64,000 nt of DNA, from positions 54,528,814 through 54,592,813 of the forward strand of contig JAVGWX010000008.1 in assembly GCA_036924085.1 (NCBI GenBank), in the 5' to 3' direction. The position numbers were made by a program, and so were the translations under genes. Source of the stretch: Ariolimax columbianus (Eukaryota; Mollusca; Gastropoda; Stylommatophora; Arionidae). The notes below the pieces were generated by a model that worked only from the letters and a program-made list of their open reading frames with translations, was not told the origin of the DNA and searched no databases. Each line of letters opens with the position of its first letter. The stretch's first letter is position 1. This document shows, piece after piece, positions 52,582 through 62,689 of the stretch.

Positions 52582-52917
52582 ATGGAGGTGGTTCATGCCA
52601 TTGTCATATTTAGAGAAGGCAAGACAGTGATAAAGAGAATGGGTCACCCGACAGAGCTGACATCTCATATACAAAAGTTTAGAACACTTCATCCGTTACA
52701 GCAAAGTCTGCTAAAGGGAGTACTTTTACCCTCACATAGACTTGGGAGTATTACCAAATATAAACTATATGACAAGCAGAGAAGTTTAACATGGTCTGAC
52801 AAATTTATAAGAAGAATATATGTAGTTATTTCAGAGTCAGAGATGAAGAAGATTTGTCATACAAAAAAATGGCTAGATCAACATGTGTATAAAACATCTA
52901 GAAGTTCCTCAAAATAA
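52582..52917 (+). other. Unrecognised open reading frame (111 codons)
   Basis: Begins MEVVHAIVIFREGKTVIKR and holds LHPLQQSLLKGVLLPSHRL. Lysine/serine-rich end. No domain recognised, no splice context, no tandem structure. Real protein or chance frame cannot be told apart by eye. Confidence 0.2.
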
Positions 52918-53176
52918 ATCAATGAAAATGCTGATTGTAGATTTAACTTGCAACAGGAAATTGATTTGTATTTTTTTTTACACTATACAAGAAAATGAAA
53001 ACGGAAGACTCTCATTTCAGCAGTTTTTAAATGCTTAAAGTATGAACATTCAATCCCCATTTCTACCAGGAAAAATAAGTTCTCAAAAGCTACTAATTAC
53101 AAAAGTACAGTTACCCGAGTTTACAATGAGATGTGATAATTTTTTATAATAAGAGGGGGCATGCCATAGTGAAGTG

Positions 53177-53342
53177 TTTAATGGCACAGCTCCCAACATA
53201 AATATGCATATATTTGGATTCAGCAAGGTTCTGGTTAGAAACACAGCTCTCAACTCAAACCATATATTTGGTTTCAGCAAGGTTGTGGTTAGAAACACAG
53301 CTCTCAACTCAAACCATATGCTTGGATTCAGCAAGGTTGTAT
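53177..53342. repeat. 54-bp tandem repeat (about three units)
   Basis: 'atatatttggattcagcaag' + 'gttctggttagaaacacagc' + tctcaactcaaacc, three units, the last incomplete. 18 codons per unit, hence open frames on both strands. Confidence 0.9.
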
Positions 53343-54653
53343 CCATATTGAAAGTGAAACCATACAAAAATGTGTGCTGAAGCAAGTTGGGAGACTGCGC
53401 TGTAATGTGCTAAAACACAGTACAACGTACTCCACCTTAAAAAATAAGACGAACGACAAAACAAAAACATTATATGTAAACACGACTAAAGCAATTGTCA
53501 TAACAAATAACACCACACTATGCATAAATCTATATCTGTGCATCAGCCATGACTTTTCTTTTTCTTCAATTACACAACCTTGAAACTTCTTTTTGAAATA
53601 AATACTATTTTTTTCCATTATTCCTTATTCTGAAACCTTTTTGTTTCCTTTCCCATTCGATTTGCTTTTGTGTTACCAATCTATCTTACAACTAACATTT
53701 ATCTGAACCATGACACCCATATACTGGTGTGTGTGCAAACACCCCATTCTTGAGCCACCCGTGATTCGGTGTGACGGGTGGACCATTATTTTTAGGCCAA
53801 TTTCAGGCAGAACTGCTTGGATTTTGGCCATAATATTGTGACGTCTACACAGTACACACATTTTCAAAGATAACAAATATGGTGGCATTCACAAACTTTA
53901 CAATTTTCGTGTGAAGTTTTTTGTGATTTTCATGATGGAATGCAGTATTGAATATTCAGAAATTTGCCGTTCTAAAAGCCGGTGAAAGTATTTTCAAGGA
54001 TTTGGAGACCAATAAATAGGATTTCGATGATGCTTATTCTGAATAGGACGAGTGATTATTTGAATTACGACACTTGTGATTCGAATTACAATAAAGCTAG
54101 ATATATTTATGTCCCTTGAAGGATCAGTCTACAGTCCAGATGGGTATCCATCAAAATATAACAAGTATATTTGATTCAGGATCGTCTTAAAAAAATATAT
54201 TCCCCAATTTACTAGCTTAACAAGTAGGGACAGCGAAGATTATCAGGTCAGTCAATTTGAGATAGAATAATTACATTAGAGCACATAGTTTTGTCATAGT
54301 AAATAGCTTTTCTCAAATGTCTACATTGCGCGCATTTTCTTAAGAGTACAAGGGAATGGGATTTTACAGACCGGGTGGCCAGGGTTCAAAGGGTTAATGA
54401 TGTTCTTGACTGTCGTATGTTATATTTATTTATTATATCTCAGCTGTCTAAATTAGCAAACTTAATAATAAGAGGAATGTAATTCTCAAGTTACGAGTAT
54501 ACATGGCTGGGAGTTGGTCACATGACTTCACAAATGTTGAGAACTCTTATAATGAAGTCTCTAACACTTCATCCCCAACTGCAATAGGTGCTGAAGGATC
54601 CTACCTTGACCTGAGAGCACGCATACATTCTTCGCACTGAGCACATCATATGT
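53343..54653. other. Sequence 3' of the ATG4 gene, no recognised coding
   Basis: Includes the presumed ATG4 3' UTR (54653 down). Overlapping AATAAA words on the minus strand at 54425-54434, about 220 bp after the stop, could be the polyadenylation signal. Confidence 0.4.
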
Positions 54654-54842
54654 CTATAACACTACAAAATCTTCAGATTCCCCTGACACAGTTTTCCGTC
54701 CATATTGGTCCACTTGATAGTGTGTGACCCTGACCCGTCTGTCCCTGGTATTCTCGAATGGACTAGCAGTTGATTCAAGCTGACATCCGTCTGAGAATGT
54801 GAACAGCGGATAGATGCCTTTCTGTTTGGGGGGAGAAATGAA
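54654..54842 (-). CDS. ATG4-like terminal exon
   Basis: 189 bp: 62 codons and TAG. The acceptor follows 'tttctttgtctgcag'; phase 0. Contains YPLFTFSDG and a stretch SPFENTRDRRVRVTHYQVDQ that is variable in the family. The ending EDFVVL matches the terminal motif of ATG4C/D (EEFVLL / EDFVFL) and resembles an ATG8-interacting (LIR-type) motif. Confidence 0.94.
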   Translation of the reverse strand, partial: FISPPKQKGIYPLFTFSDGCQLESTASPFENTRDRRVRVTHYQVDQYGRKTVSGESEDFVVL

Positions 54843-57800
54843 CTGCAGACAAAGAAACAGACAATTTATTTGGTGAGATAGGAACATGAAACGTCCTGTA
54901 CATCAGAGGGTCGTCAGGCTTTTCTTGCCCCATGTCCCATCTTTTGCTATGTGTCAGAATCTCATTCCCTCATTTACAAGATTATCTAACTCAAAATATG
55001 CATTCCAAATAATATGCATACCCTATTGCAAATGTTTTTTTCTATATTAGTACATATATCTATCTATCTAGATTCTTTGCGTGCCAAATAAAACGAATAA
55101 GGCAGAAACAAATGATCTCTAGTTGGAATGATTTTTAGATCTTGTATGGTGCTGAGGCCCATAGTTGAGCCCCCTCAGATGATTGCTCTTCTGAATGTTT
55201 CCTTGGGTCTCCCTTTTTTCCCGAAAGCCCCTTGGTGTCCATTCAAGTGCTTGCAATGGAAGATGGTCATTGCTCATTCTAAGGACAAGTCCGATGTATG
55301 TCCATCGTTTTTTCCTGATGATGGACGACACGTATAGTTGGTTTGTCTCTGTTCTTATCGAGTCATTGGTTATGAACTGATCCCAGAGTATATTCAATAA
55401 TTTTCTAAGACATTCAGTTTGTTTTCCAGCGCTTTTGCTATCTTCAAGCTTTCACATCCAGATGTCAGGACTGGTATTACGATTGAGTTGAATAGTCTGA
55501 GCTTGGTACGTTTGCTCAGTGTCGATTTCCAGATGTTGATGAGCTGATTAAAAGCGCATGAGGCCAAAGCAATTCTAGTGTAAATTTCGTACATATCATC
55601 ATCATCTTTGGGGATGGTGTGGGCTAGTGGTTAAGTGACACGGCTCACAACTAGAAGGTGTTGGGTTCGATCCCCATCACAGCACTGGTCGTTACTCTGG
55701 GAAAGCAAACTCTTAAAAAATGCAGGATGAAGCAGACCCTGAAGTCGGATGCACTGGGCCGACAGGTACAAAATAAAAACCCCAGTGCAACGCACACCGC
55801 CTTGGTGATTAAAGAAATATGTCAAACTAATTTATCTAAAGAAAGCAGCACATTCTCAGGTCATGTTTCCAACTAATGAGCTTGTCCAGGAATGGTACTT
55901 GGACCTCCGATAGGCAAAACATAATCCTTACAAAGGATTTGAATGCATATTCTTGTAAGATGTATATCCAAATTACCAAGCCAGCCGTTCCTCAATTACG
56001 ACACTAACTTCCATAGATATTGTTACTTTCATATTAAGTAATACCCTGAGAAGTGATAGAACTAACCTCTCTAACTTCATGCACAAATTTGTTGAAATCA
56101 TCTGCATCTCGAACGTAGAATCCCACAGTGCAGCTTGGGTCCATTTTACTAATGGCAAGCTTTCTAGGTGTCATACAGTGGAAAGTCTGAGAAAGATAGG
56201 TTCAAGAAATGATCATATTTCAGTAAAGAAATCAAAGCAGATGAGAATGTACAGTGGTAAAGGTACAGTATCTTTTCATGCATTTATTTGAGAAGTGAAG
56301 CCATGCAAACATTCGTAAATTTTGAGATTGAAGAGTGTGGCATCTTAGATACAACTCACATTCATTATCTTCTTACTGATGATGATGAAAAGAAATGAGG
56401 ATGTTAATAATAATAATTGATATTTTCACACTGAATTATAATTTTAACAGAATATTAATATATTTCTGTATTATGCATACTTCATAAGCAAAACTGCATT
56501 AAAAATACTACAACTAAAACTAAATAATTTTCTAATCATAAAACTGGCAAAGTGATCAGTGACCATTGCTGCCTTGTGATTTTTAAGGGCAGCAACAAAG
56601 TCCAACAACTTTACATGGTATGAGGTCATTGCTCACATTGTGCCCCAGCTCTGGTTCATGATTTTCATTTCAGCTTCTATGGCCTTTTGTCCAAGCCAAT
56701 CTCTCTTGCAAACTTCCTTCAGTGGGTCCCAGCATGGTGGTTCTAGTGATAGTGTCAGGTCCTTTTCTTAAAACATGGCAGATCCAATTTCAGCAATGAC
56801 CTGCTGTTATACTGGTGGGCATGCCTTCTTGGTTGTCTCGCACAAATAGTTCTTGATTGAGAATAGTGTTTGGCCAACAGATTATTTGATCTTTCTCATG
56901 CACGTTGTGTTGAGAGAAGATAGTTTGGACATTTCTTTTCCTGTTACTCTCCAGCACTCCGTACCACACAGAAGCATAGAAAGTACACAACCACAACTTG
57001 TATAATTTTTAGCTTGGTACTGCAGACTCAAAAACATTGCTTAACCCGAACACTCTAATTTGCCCAAAATATTTTGTTCTGAAACATTAATTATTATATA
57101 GTCTAATAGTCAAACTGTATAGAGCATTAGTTAGACCTAGATGCCTGCTGAAGACGGTTGTGTCGGACTGAAAAGTGGAAATATCGCAGTCAAACTGTAA
57201 ACTAGTGACTTAGTGCAAATCCGTTCTCCGGACTACATCCTGCTACTTGCAAAGCCCTGTTCATGGCTTGGTAGTGGGAGATTCAGAATGACCGCAGAAG
57301 AAAAAGACCTAGTTTGAAATACTGTGTTCAGGCGAGGAGTTGTCATTGTAGAGGGAATATAAACATGCTGGATAGGATACAAAGAAGAACGACAGAACTG
57401 ATAGAGGGATTTCAGAATTATGAGGAAGAAAAACCAGAGAAAAGTGTCTAGAAAAAAGAAGAACTCGAGGTGACTTAATACAAGTTTATAAGATAATCAA
57501 AAGAAAGGATAAATTAGACTAAAAATTTAAAAAAAAAATACAACAGCCTGCAAGAACAAGAAGACAGTGCTACAACTTAATTAAAGAAAGGTTCAGAATA
57601 GGAAATATGTTTTTAGTCAGAGAATGGGGAATGCTTGGAATGCATTGCCACAGGAAATAGTGAAGGCAGGGTCAAATAATGCATTCAAGAATAGATTGGA
57701 TGCACATAGCTTTTAGATCAAGGAAATGTAAAAGAAACAGTTACATACAGACTCTGCAGATTCTTCTAAACCAGTATAAAGACGGTAAGTTAAGTATATT

Positions 57801-60800
57801 TTCATCAATGCAAATGTTAACTCTTACTGTATACACAACAAGTAATTAAATCTCACTTGCAAATGAATAGTATATGAGTGAGTCAAAGAAGTATCTCCCT
57901 GGTATTAGAAATATATATTTCCTGTTTCAGGGTGTGGGGTGTAAAGGGTTAAGTTGGCAAAAGTTGTTCTGGCTTAATTTGTTTCTGTTTTTAATGTCTT
58001 TGCCTGTCCCCAGTCTAACGCAACAGTGCTTCTCAGGTATGTCAATGTGTCCATCTTTACTAGTTCTTTATTCTGTTTTAATTGGTATGGGATTAATTAC
58101 ATTTAGTGCCTGTTGTCTTCCTGATATTAATGTTCCTTTCCACTTGCTTGTTTTATAAAGGCAGTCTTTCAGTTTTCTTTTGAATGTGTGTGTAGATGTG
58201 AGTGTGAGGTCTTCCAGCATTAAAAGTAGTCTCTATTTTATTCCTTATAGGGTGTCCTCTGTGGAATGGTGCATCACCTAGGGAATGACAGTAAGGAAGA
58301 GAACGGTTGATAAGGGGCATCCCTGCCGCACACCCCCGTTTTCACCTCAAAAGTCTGGCTGATCTGTCCAACACTGTATGTAAATTTGTGTAGATGATTT
58401 TATTGATTAAAACACTATGGCTAGGAATATTATAAGACCTTAGTATTATCCACCGTCTGTTTCTATGTATGCTGTCAAAGGTCTTTATGTATAATTATCA
58501 TTATCATTCTTAGCATTATTATGTTTCTGATGGAGAAGATGTGGTCTGTTCATCCTCTGTTCCTTCTAAAATCTGCTTATTCCCACTAGTTGTTTTGTGT
58601 GTAATGCAATTAATTGTACCCAGGACCATTCAGATGCTAACCACTGCGCTAGTCCGCTCCCTGGATTATTACAATAGTGTCTGGAAATTGACCTGCGTTT
58701 CCAGCTCATTGGCAACTCGTCTAGCAATGATTCTCTCCAGCACCTTACCGTACACATTCTATAGTGTGATGATGCAGTAGCCTTTTATATAAGTAGCATC
58801 TTTGCCTGGTTTCGCTAGGAAGATAAGATAGCTGTGTAGTCACTCCTCTGGTACATGGTCTGCCTTAAGACTCCCGTTAAAATCATATGTAATCTTTGCG
58901 AGCTCATAATAGAGTTATGTACTGGTGCCCCTACAACTTTTGACGTCCACCAATGAGATGGAGAGATGGCCTGCGAAAGGTTCTTGGTATCACATGGTTC
59001 TCCAAGGTAAAGGACAGATTTGTATTTAGATGTCATTTGGCTACCTGGCATCAGACATTCAATGTCTGATTGAATACAAGGATTACAAGTTACAAGACAA
59101 TCACTTCCTTGCTCCTATGTTTAATATTTCTTTTTATCATACCTAACATTGCATTTACTTTACTTTACTACATTGCATTTGCGTTTGTTTACTTTCTAAC
59201 TGGACTTGCTCACTCACTTTACCTGTATATCTTTATAACCCCTAGGTCCCTTTTCTTTTCTATCATTCTAATATTGTTCTCGCCCATTCTTTTCCATATT
59301 GGATCTAACCATGTGGATGACTGTACATTTATCTGCATTAAATCCATTTGCCAGCTTACAGACCTTTCTCAAATTTTTATCTAAATCTGACCTCAATATA
59401 TCCACTTCTGCTTTAGATGAGACACTACTGCATAGTTTTGTGTCATTAGCGAATTTTGCAATCATGTCTTGGAAAGGTCATCCAAGAATTAATTGTTTTT
59501 GGATCTTAAAGTTTGACATCATGTACCCTTGTTTAGCTGTCTTTACTATTTGCTGTATCTTTCTTTAGTTTAGTGGACTTCAGTTTCCAGTTAAAAAAAA
59601 AAATTTTGTTTTCTCATCACTATAGTTTTAAATCTTTCTGATGTTACCTAATTGTTTATCTAATTTATGCTGAATGTGAACCACGATCCATTGCTTTGTG
59701 TGTATATTGTTGAGATTGCATTAACATTCTGGCCCACATTGTCAGCCAGTAACCCGACCTTTGGTAGTTTGACACTGTTTCTTTACTTCGACTACAAAAG
59801 CTTTCCTTGTAGAAGGGTCCTTCAGTTTAACTATATTATATTTTTGATCCTTTGCTATCTTTTGACCAGTAGGTATGACCTTCACATTAACGATAGCTAC
59901 TACTGATGATCACTCCCTACATCTACACCTCTTCTTACTTTTACATCTCACTGCGAATGTCTTCATCTAATTAATTCATCTATCTGGTTTACACCTCAGC
60001 CATTTGGAGAGTCCCATGTTAGTTTGTGGATATCCTTGTGTGGGAAGAATGTTCCTCAAATAATTAAACTGTTTAAGGTACAGAACTTTATCAGCTGTTC
60101 GCCATTATCATTTAGTGTATTGCTACCCCATCTCTCTTTCACATGTCCTTTCAACTCTTCACATTGAGGTCTCGCATTACAACGATGATGTCAAATCTGA
60201 GTATTATTTCAATTTATTTCTGCAGAAGCTGGTAGGATTCGTTATTTACCTCTTCGTCACTGTCGTTTGTTGGTTCATAACATTGTATTATGTTGATGTT
60301 GGTAAATCTCCCTCATAGTCTCATCCTGATCATTCTTGTTGACTGGTTTTCAATCCAACAATGCTTCCTGCATTTCCTTCACTAAGATACTGGCCCCACA
60401 TTAAGTGTTGGCCATCCTCTCTTACAGATTATAATATTTTATCTCATGTTGCTGTTTTTATTATTCCACTTATTCTCAAAATGTCTAATATTTAGTTTCA
60501 CATCTGTTTTAATTTGTCTGCCTCGTTTATTATCCCGACATTCTTAAATCCAATTTTCGTATTTCCTTTTACGTTCAGAACATTCTTTCAGCTTTCACCA
60601 CTATTAGTCTTACGAGTTATGTACTTGCAGATGCCTCTCATGTGGTAAGGCTAGCTTATTTGTTAATATTTTTTTTTAATCGATCAGCGAAGTGCTAAAA
60701 CCCCTGAAGTCAGTGTGTGTACTTTTGTTCGCAGACTTGTTCTAGCTTGATAAAACTTGCCAGGAGTGAAACTTCCACTGTCATAGCTATAGAAGTTGTT

Positions 60801-61343
60801 AGACAAGCTGCAAAGCCACGACAGGGTAAAGGCACCAGTTTTGGTAGAATCATACAAAAAATGATAAAAGATATTTCATAACTTGTATTCTGGAGTCATT
60901 TTTGTAGCTTATAGCTTCAGAATATCTACCAAACAGTAATGAGTTAGACAAGAATGTTGTCAGTTTTTGTTCATATTGTGACAAGAGCACTGAACATTTT
61001 TAATGCAGCTTCAGTACTATCGTTGTATGTTTTACTTTTCAGATGTATGTAGAACTCCTGCAGACTGCATTCTATGTGCTGATTTCATTATAATCTGCTA
61101 AATACTTTTGTGAGCATTCAAATTTGCTTGGAACCTCAGTGAATATTACTCTTCAAAGTCGCCGCAGATCGCAGAGTAAGTCTGAAATGGTTGGGCATGC
61201 ACAACGGGTGGATTTTGTGCAGGTCTGTGCTAACTAAAACTTTGACTATGGATGTTCTGCACTTACCTCTATTTTGAAATCAGAGACAGTTGTATCTACA
61301 GCTTCTCTGCAAAGATGAGGATCTAAGTAAATCAGTTTACTAT
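54654..61343 (-). CDS. ATG4C/D-type autophagy cysteine protease (last three exons)
   Basis: ATG4 enzymes cut the C-terminus of ATG8/LC3-GABARAP proteins so that they can be lipidated, and delipidate them later, in the cytosol and on autophagosomes. Three minus-strand exons, 61343-61267, 56186-56067 and 54842-54654, give the final ~127 residues. They start SKLIYLDPHLCREAVDTTVS, whose Asp-Pro-His carries the second and third members of the Cys-Asp-His triad, continue FHCMTPRKLAISKMDPSCTV, GFYVRDADDFNKFVHEVRE and GIYPLFTFSDG, and end SGESEDFVVL then stop. FHC.sPrK, KMDPSCTvGFY, YPlFT and the C-terminal E-(D/E)-F-v-(F/L)-L are hallmarks of ATG4, closer to C/D than to A/B. The catalytic Cys exon lies right of the window. 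No frame break. The paralogue (C or D) is not resolved. Confidence 0.94.
55119..55600 (-). mobile_element. RTE-like LINE fragment in ATG4 intron
   Basis: Minus strand: YTRIALASCAFNQLINIWKS, LSKRTKLRLFNSIVIPVLTS, GCESLKIAKALENKLNV, then NILWDQFITNDSIRTETNQL, RKKRWTYIGLVLRMSNDHLP and ALEWTPRGFREKRETQGN. Typical RTE-like ORF2 C-terminus with one frameshift near 55395. It lies between the 3' end of ATG4 and exon 56067-56186. Confidence 0.9.
55606..55812 (+). mobile_element. tRNA-headed SINE with a SINE-A-like body
   Basis: Near-consensus boxes 'tgtgggctagtggttaagtg' (A) and 'tgttgggttcgatccccatc' (B). The body 'cctgaagtcggatgcactgg' + 'gccgacaggtacaaaat' parallels the SINE-A segment 'gaagacggttgtgtcggact' + gaaaagtggaaat. 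It may show the tRNA-headed ancestor of the SINE-A core. Confidence 0.75.
55815..55930 (-). mobile_element. I-group LINE tail fragment
   Basis: 'tatctaaagaaagcagcaca' and 'gagcttgtccaggaatggta' match 43510-43590 (antisense of the AAFF and P-LDKLY region of the family). Short and degraded. Confidence 0.65.
56067..56186 (-). CDS. ATG4-like penultimate exon
   Basis: 120 bp, 40 codons, phase 0 at both ends: TFHCMTPRKLAISKMDPSCT, VGFYVRDADDFNKFVHEVRE. Acceptor 'cctatctttctcag'; donor GAG|gttagt. The KMDPSCT-GFY block is the most conserved C-terminal segment of ATG4 proteases. Confidence 0.95.
56560..57005 (-). mobile_element. RTE-like LINE fragment, worn
   Basis: Minus strand in mixed frames: WICHVLRKGPDTITRTTMLG, TEGSLQERLAWTKGH and ELGHNV. 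Compare the W-GHVLRk.pd.itR.AL.W.PeGkRkrGRPk.TWRR end seen at 55119. Upstream traces reach about 57000. Confidence 0.65.
57105..57800 (+). mobile_element. CR1/L2-like LINE 3' part, interrupted by SINE-A
   Basis: 'gtcaaactgtatagagcatt' + agttagacctag, then SINE-A, then 'cctagtttgaaatactgtgt' (LKYCVQ..), NMLDRIQRRTTELIEGF, VYKIIKRKDKLD, the NAWNALPQEIVKAGS region and the 3' hairpin to 57800. Paralogous to 41440-41985. Confidence 0.9.
57141..57304 (+). mobile_element. SINE-A, short form, with target-site duplication
   Basis: 164 bp flanked by agacctag at 57133-57140 and 57305-57312. Begins ATGCCTGCTGAAGACGG and ends 'gattcagaatgaccgcagaa' + gaaaa. The paralogous empty site near 41460 reads 'acttagacctacattgaagt'. 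Confidence 0.92.
58270..58905 (-). mobile_element. LINE reverse transcriptase, split by a tRNA-headed SINE
   Basis: Minus strand from 58905: ELAKITYDFNGSLKADHVPE, PGKDATYIKGY with NVYGKVLERIIARRVANEL (fingers), the SINE, then QADFRRNRG-TDHIFSIRNI, RRWIILRSYNIPSHSVLINK, IIYTNLHTVLDRSARLL and KRGCAAGMPLINRSL (shifted GVRQGCPLSTVLF). Many stops. Confidence 0.85.
58590..58685 (-). mobile_element. tRNA-like SINE inside the RT fragment
   Basis: Minus strand 'cggactagcgcagtggttag' (A-box-like) and 'tggtcctgggtacaattaat' (B-box-like). It replaces a few residues between NELETQ and QADFRRNRG of the host LINE. Confidence 0.6.
59090..59580 (-). mobile_element. CR1/L2-like LINE RT fragment
   Basis: Minus strand: KFANDTKLCSSVSSKAEVDI, RSDLDKNLRKVCKLANGFNA, DKCTVIHMVRSNMEKNG, then MIEKEK-PRGYKDIQVK in a new frame, overlapping in order the start of 41295-41985. 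The catalytic FADD box reads FAND, a change that would abolish activity. Confidence 0.9.
59930..60580 (-). mobile_element. LINE AP-endonuclease fragment
   Basis: Minus strand from 60580: TWNVGIINEADKLKQM-like start in broken frames, GQYLSEGNAGSIVGLKTS, FTNINIIQCYEPTNDSDEEV (Y-PT-DSdee), NESYQLLQK and RFDIIVVMRDLNVKS (compare GDFNAKVG). Degraded but in correct order. Confidence 0.75.
60581..61266. other. ATG4 intron, no recognised feature
   Basis: No repeat or coding signal that I can support. Confidence 0.5.
61267..61343 (-). CDS. ATG4-like exon with catalytic Asp-Pro-His
   Basis: 77 bp. The first two bases (AT) complete a codon begun in the upstream exon (G|AT would give Asp), then 25 codons SKLIYLDPHLCREAVDTTVS DFKIE. 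Acceptor 'ctcttctacag'; donor GAG|gtaagt. Asp and His of D-P-H are catalytic residues in the ATG4 (C54) peptidase family. Confidence 0.95.
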
Positions 61344-61559
61344 CTGTAGAAGAGCAAAAATATGAATATTAGCAATGACTGCTATAAATCTGGACATCAA
61401 CTGTAATTTAGAAACTTGAAAGGTAGAAATGTAGTGTTACAACAGAACAATGACAGACATTTTGGGTAATCCAGTTAAAACAGCACAGAAAATAAACTAA
61501 GCTAAATATCTAAGTGCAAAACTCTAAAATGAATACAACGATAATCTTGTCGCAAGCTC

Positions 61560-61922
61560 TCTTCTCCATGATTGTTTATTTCTGCCTCTACTTCTCTTGC
61601 CTTAGGGATCCCAAACAGAGCCTATCTTGTAATGATATCAGCTACTTTCCACAATGTATATCCTATCCAAGACCAGTACATTGTCCTTATATGAAGTGCT
61701 AATGATATCCTTCCGGTTCTTTCCCACAGTTCCACATTGACAATGTTTTCATACCATTTTAATCCCACTATTTGGAGCAGACACCCATTGATGAAAGATT
61801 GAACCTTATTTGTTGTAATCTTCTTTGATCCCCATTTTACAGAGCCATACAACAGGATGGAATGGAATTTAAGATTTGTATTTTCGTGGTTTCTTTTGAT
61901 TCCCATAAATTCTGTAATGCAA
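61560..61922 (-). mobile_element. RTE-like LINE fragment (3' part)
   Basis: Minus strand: LLYGSVKWGSKKITTNKVQS, FINGCLLQIVGLKWYENI and VELWERTGRISLALHIRT with MYWSWIGYTLWK. Standard C-terminal order (LLYGse.W, FiN.cLr.I, nVeLWerT, W.WIGhtLrk). One frame open for about 100 codons. Confidence 0.88.
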
Positions 61923-62584
61923 TGAAAGCTCCTCTCATCATCATCATGTAGCAATGTCTTTTGCAGAACATTACTCTCATGGCAGTCAGTCTTCCAGCCT
62001 GCTCCAAGGTCAAATCCAGCATTTCCTTGATGATCTGAGTCCATCGTCTTCTTGGTCAGCCCCTGCCTCTCTTTCCGGTAACCATGCTCTCCATAACAAC
62101 TCTCTGCAGTCTGCGGTGCCGCTTGACGTGTCCAAAAAAACCTCAGTTTTTGGGTCATTGCATCATTTATGAGCCAATTCTACTCCACATTCAGGTCTTG
62201 CCGGATGGATTTGTTTTGTTTCTTTCTTTCTCCAATTTGCAGGATTTGTCTGTAGCACTGTGTTTCAAAAGCACAGATCTTCGCTCTTACTGCTTTTGTA
62301 ATCGTCCTGGTTTCACATCCATAGGTTGCCACAGGAAAAATGCATGTTCTTAGGATCTTTAATTTTAGTTTCTTATTTGTATTATACCATAGGTTCTGTA
62401 TATTCCTTATCTTCTGCATTGCCATAGTCAGTTGTCTTCTTACTTCCTTTGTATAGTCTCCATTGTTGTTCAGTATTGATCCCAGATATTCAAAATGTGC
62501 AACATTGTCAATCTCCTCGCCAGCAATCTCGATTTTAGGTTGAAGTTTTGTCTTGTCTGTTGTCATTATCTTAATAAGCTTCAT
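61923..62584 (-). mobile_element. RTE-like LINE fragment with (ATG)n tail
   Basis: Minus strand from 62584: LQPKIEIAGEEIDNVAHFEY, LGSILNNNGDYTKEVRRQLT, ILRTCIFPVATYGCETRTIT, CYRQILQIGERKKQNKSIRQ, a frame break, MTQKLRFFW, and an end with 'catgatgatgatgag'. Closest to 32735-33483 and 36715-37321. Lies directly upstream of, and may have inserted into, the different LINE at 61560-61922. Confidence 0.9.
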
Positions 62585-62689
62585 TCACCTTTGGTATTCT
62601 TAATTTGAGATCTATATACACACCTCTTACTTCGTCTATATTACTACCAAGTGCCATGAATGAATCCACCACACAATAGTATAGTATGT

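Noticed and set aside
55606..55690. Functional tRNA gene
   Set aside because: A and B boxes are good, but the sequence does not fold into acceptor and anticodon arms by eye and continues into a SINE body.
58910..59060. Plus-strand LINE 3' end (RPPMRWRDGLRKV-like)
   Set aside because: One short motif only, overlapping the edge of a better-supported minus-strand LINE. Not enough to list as a feature.
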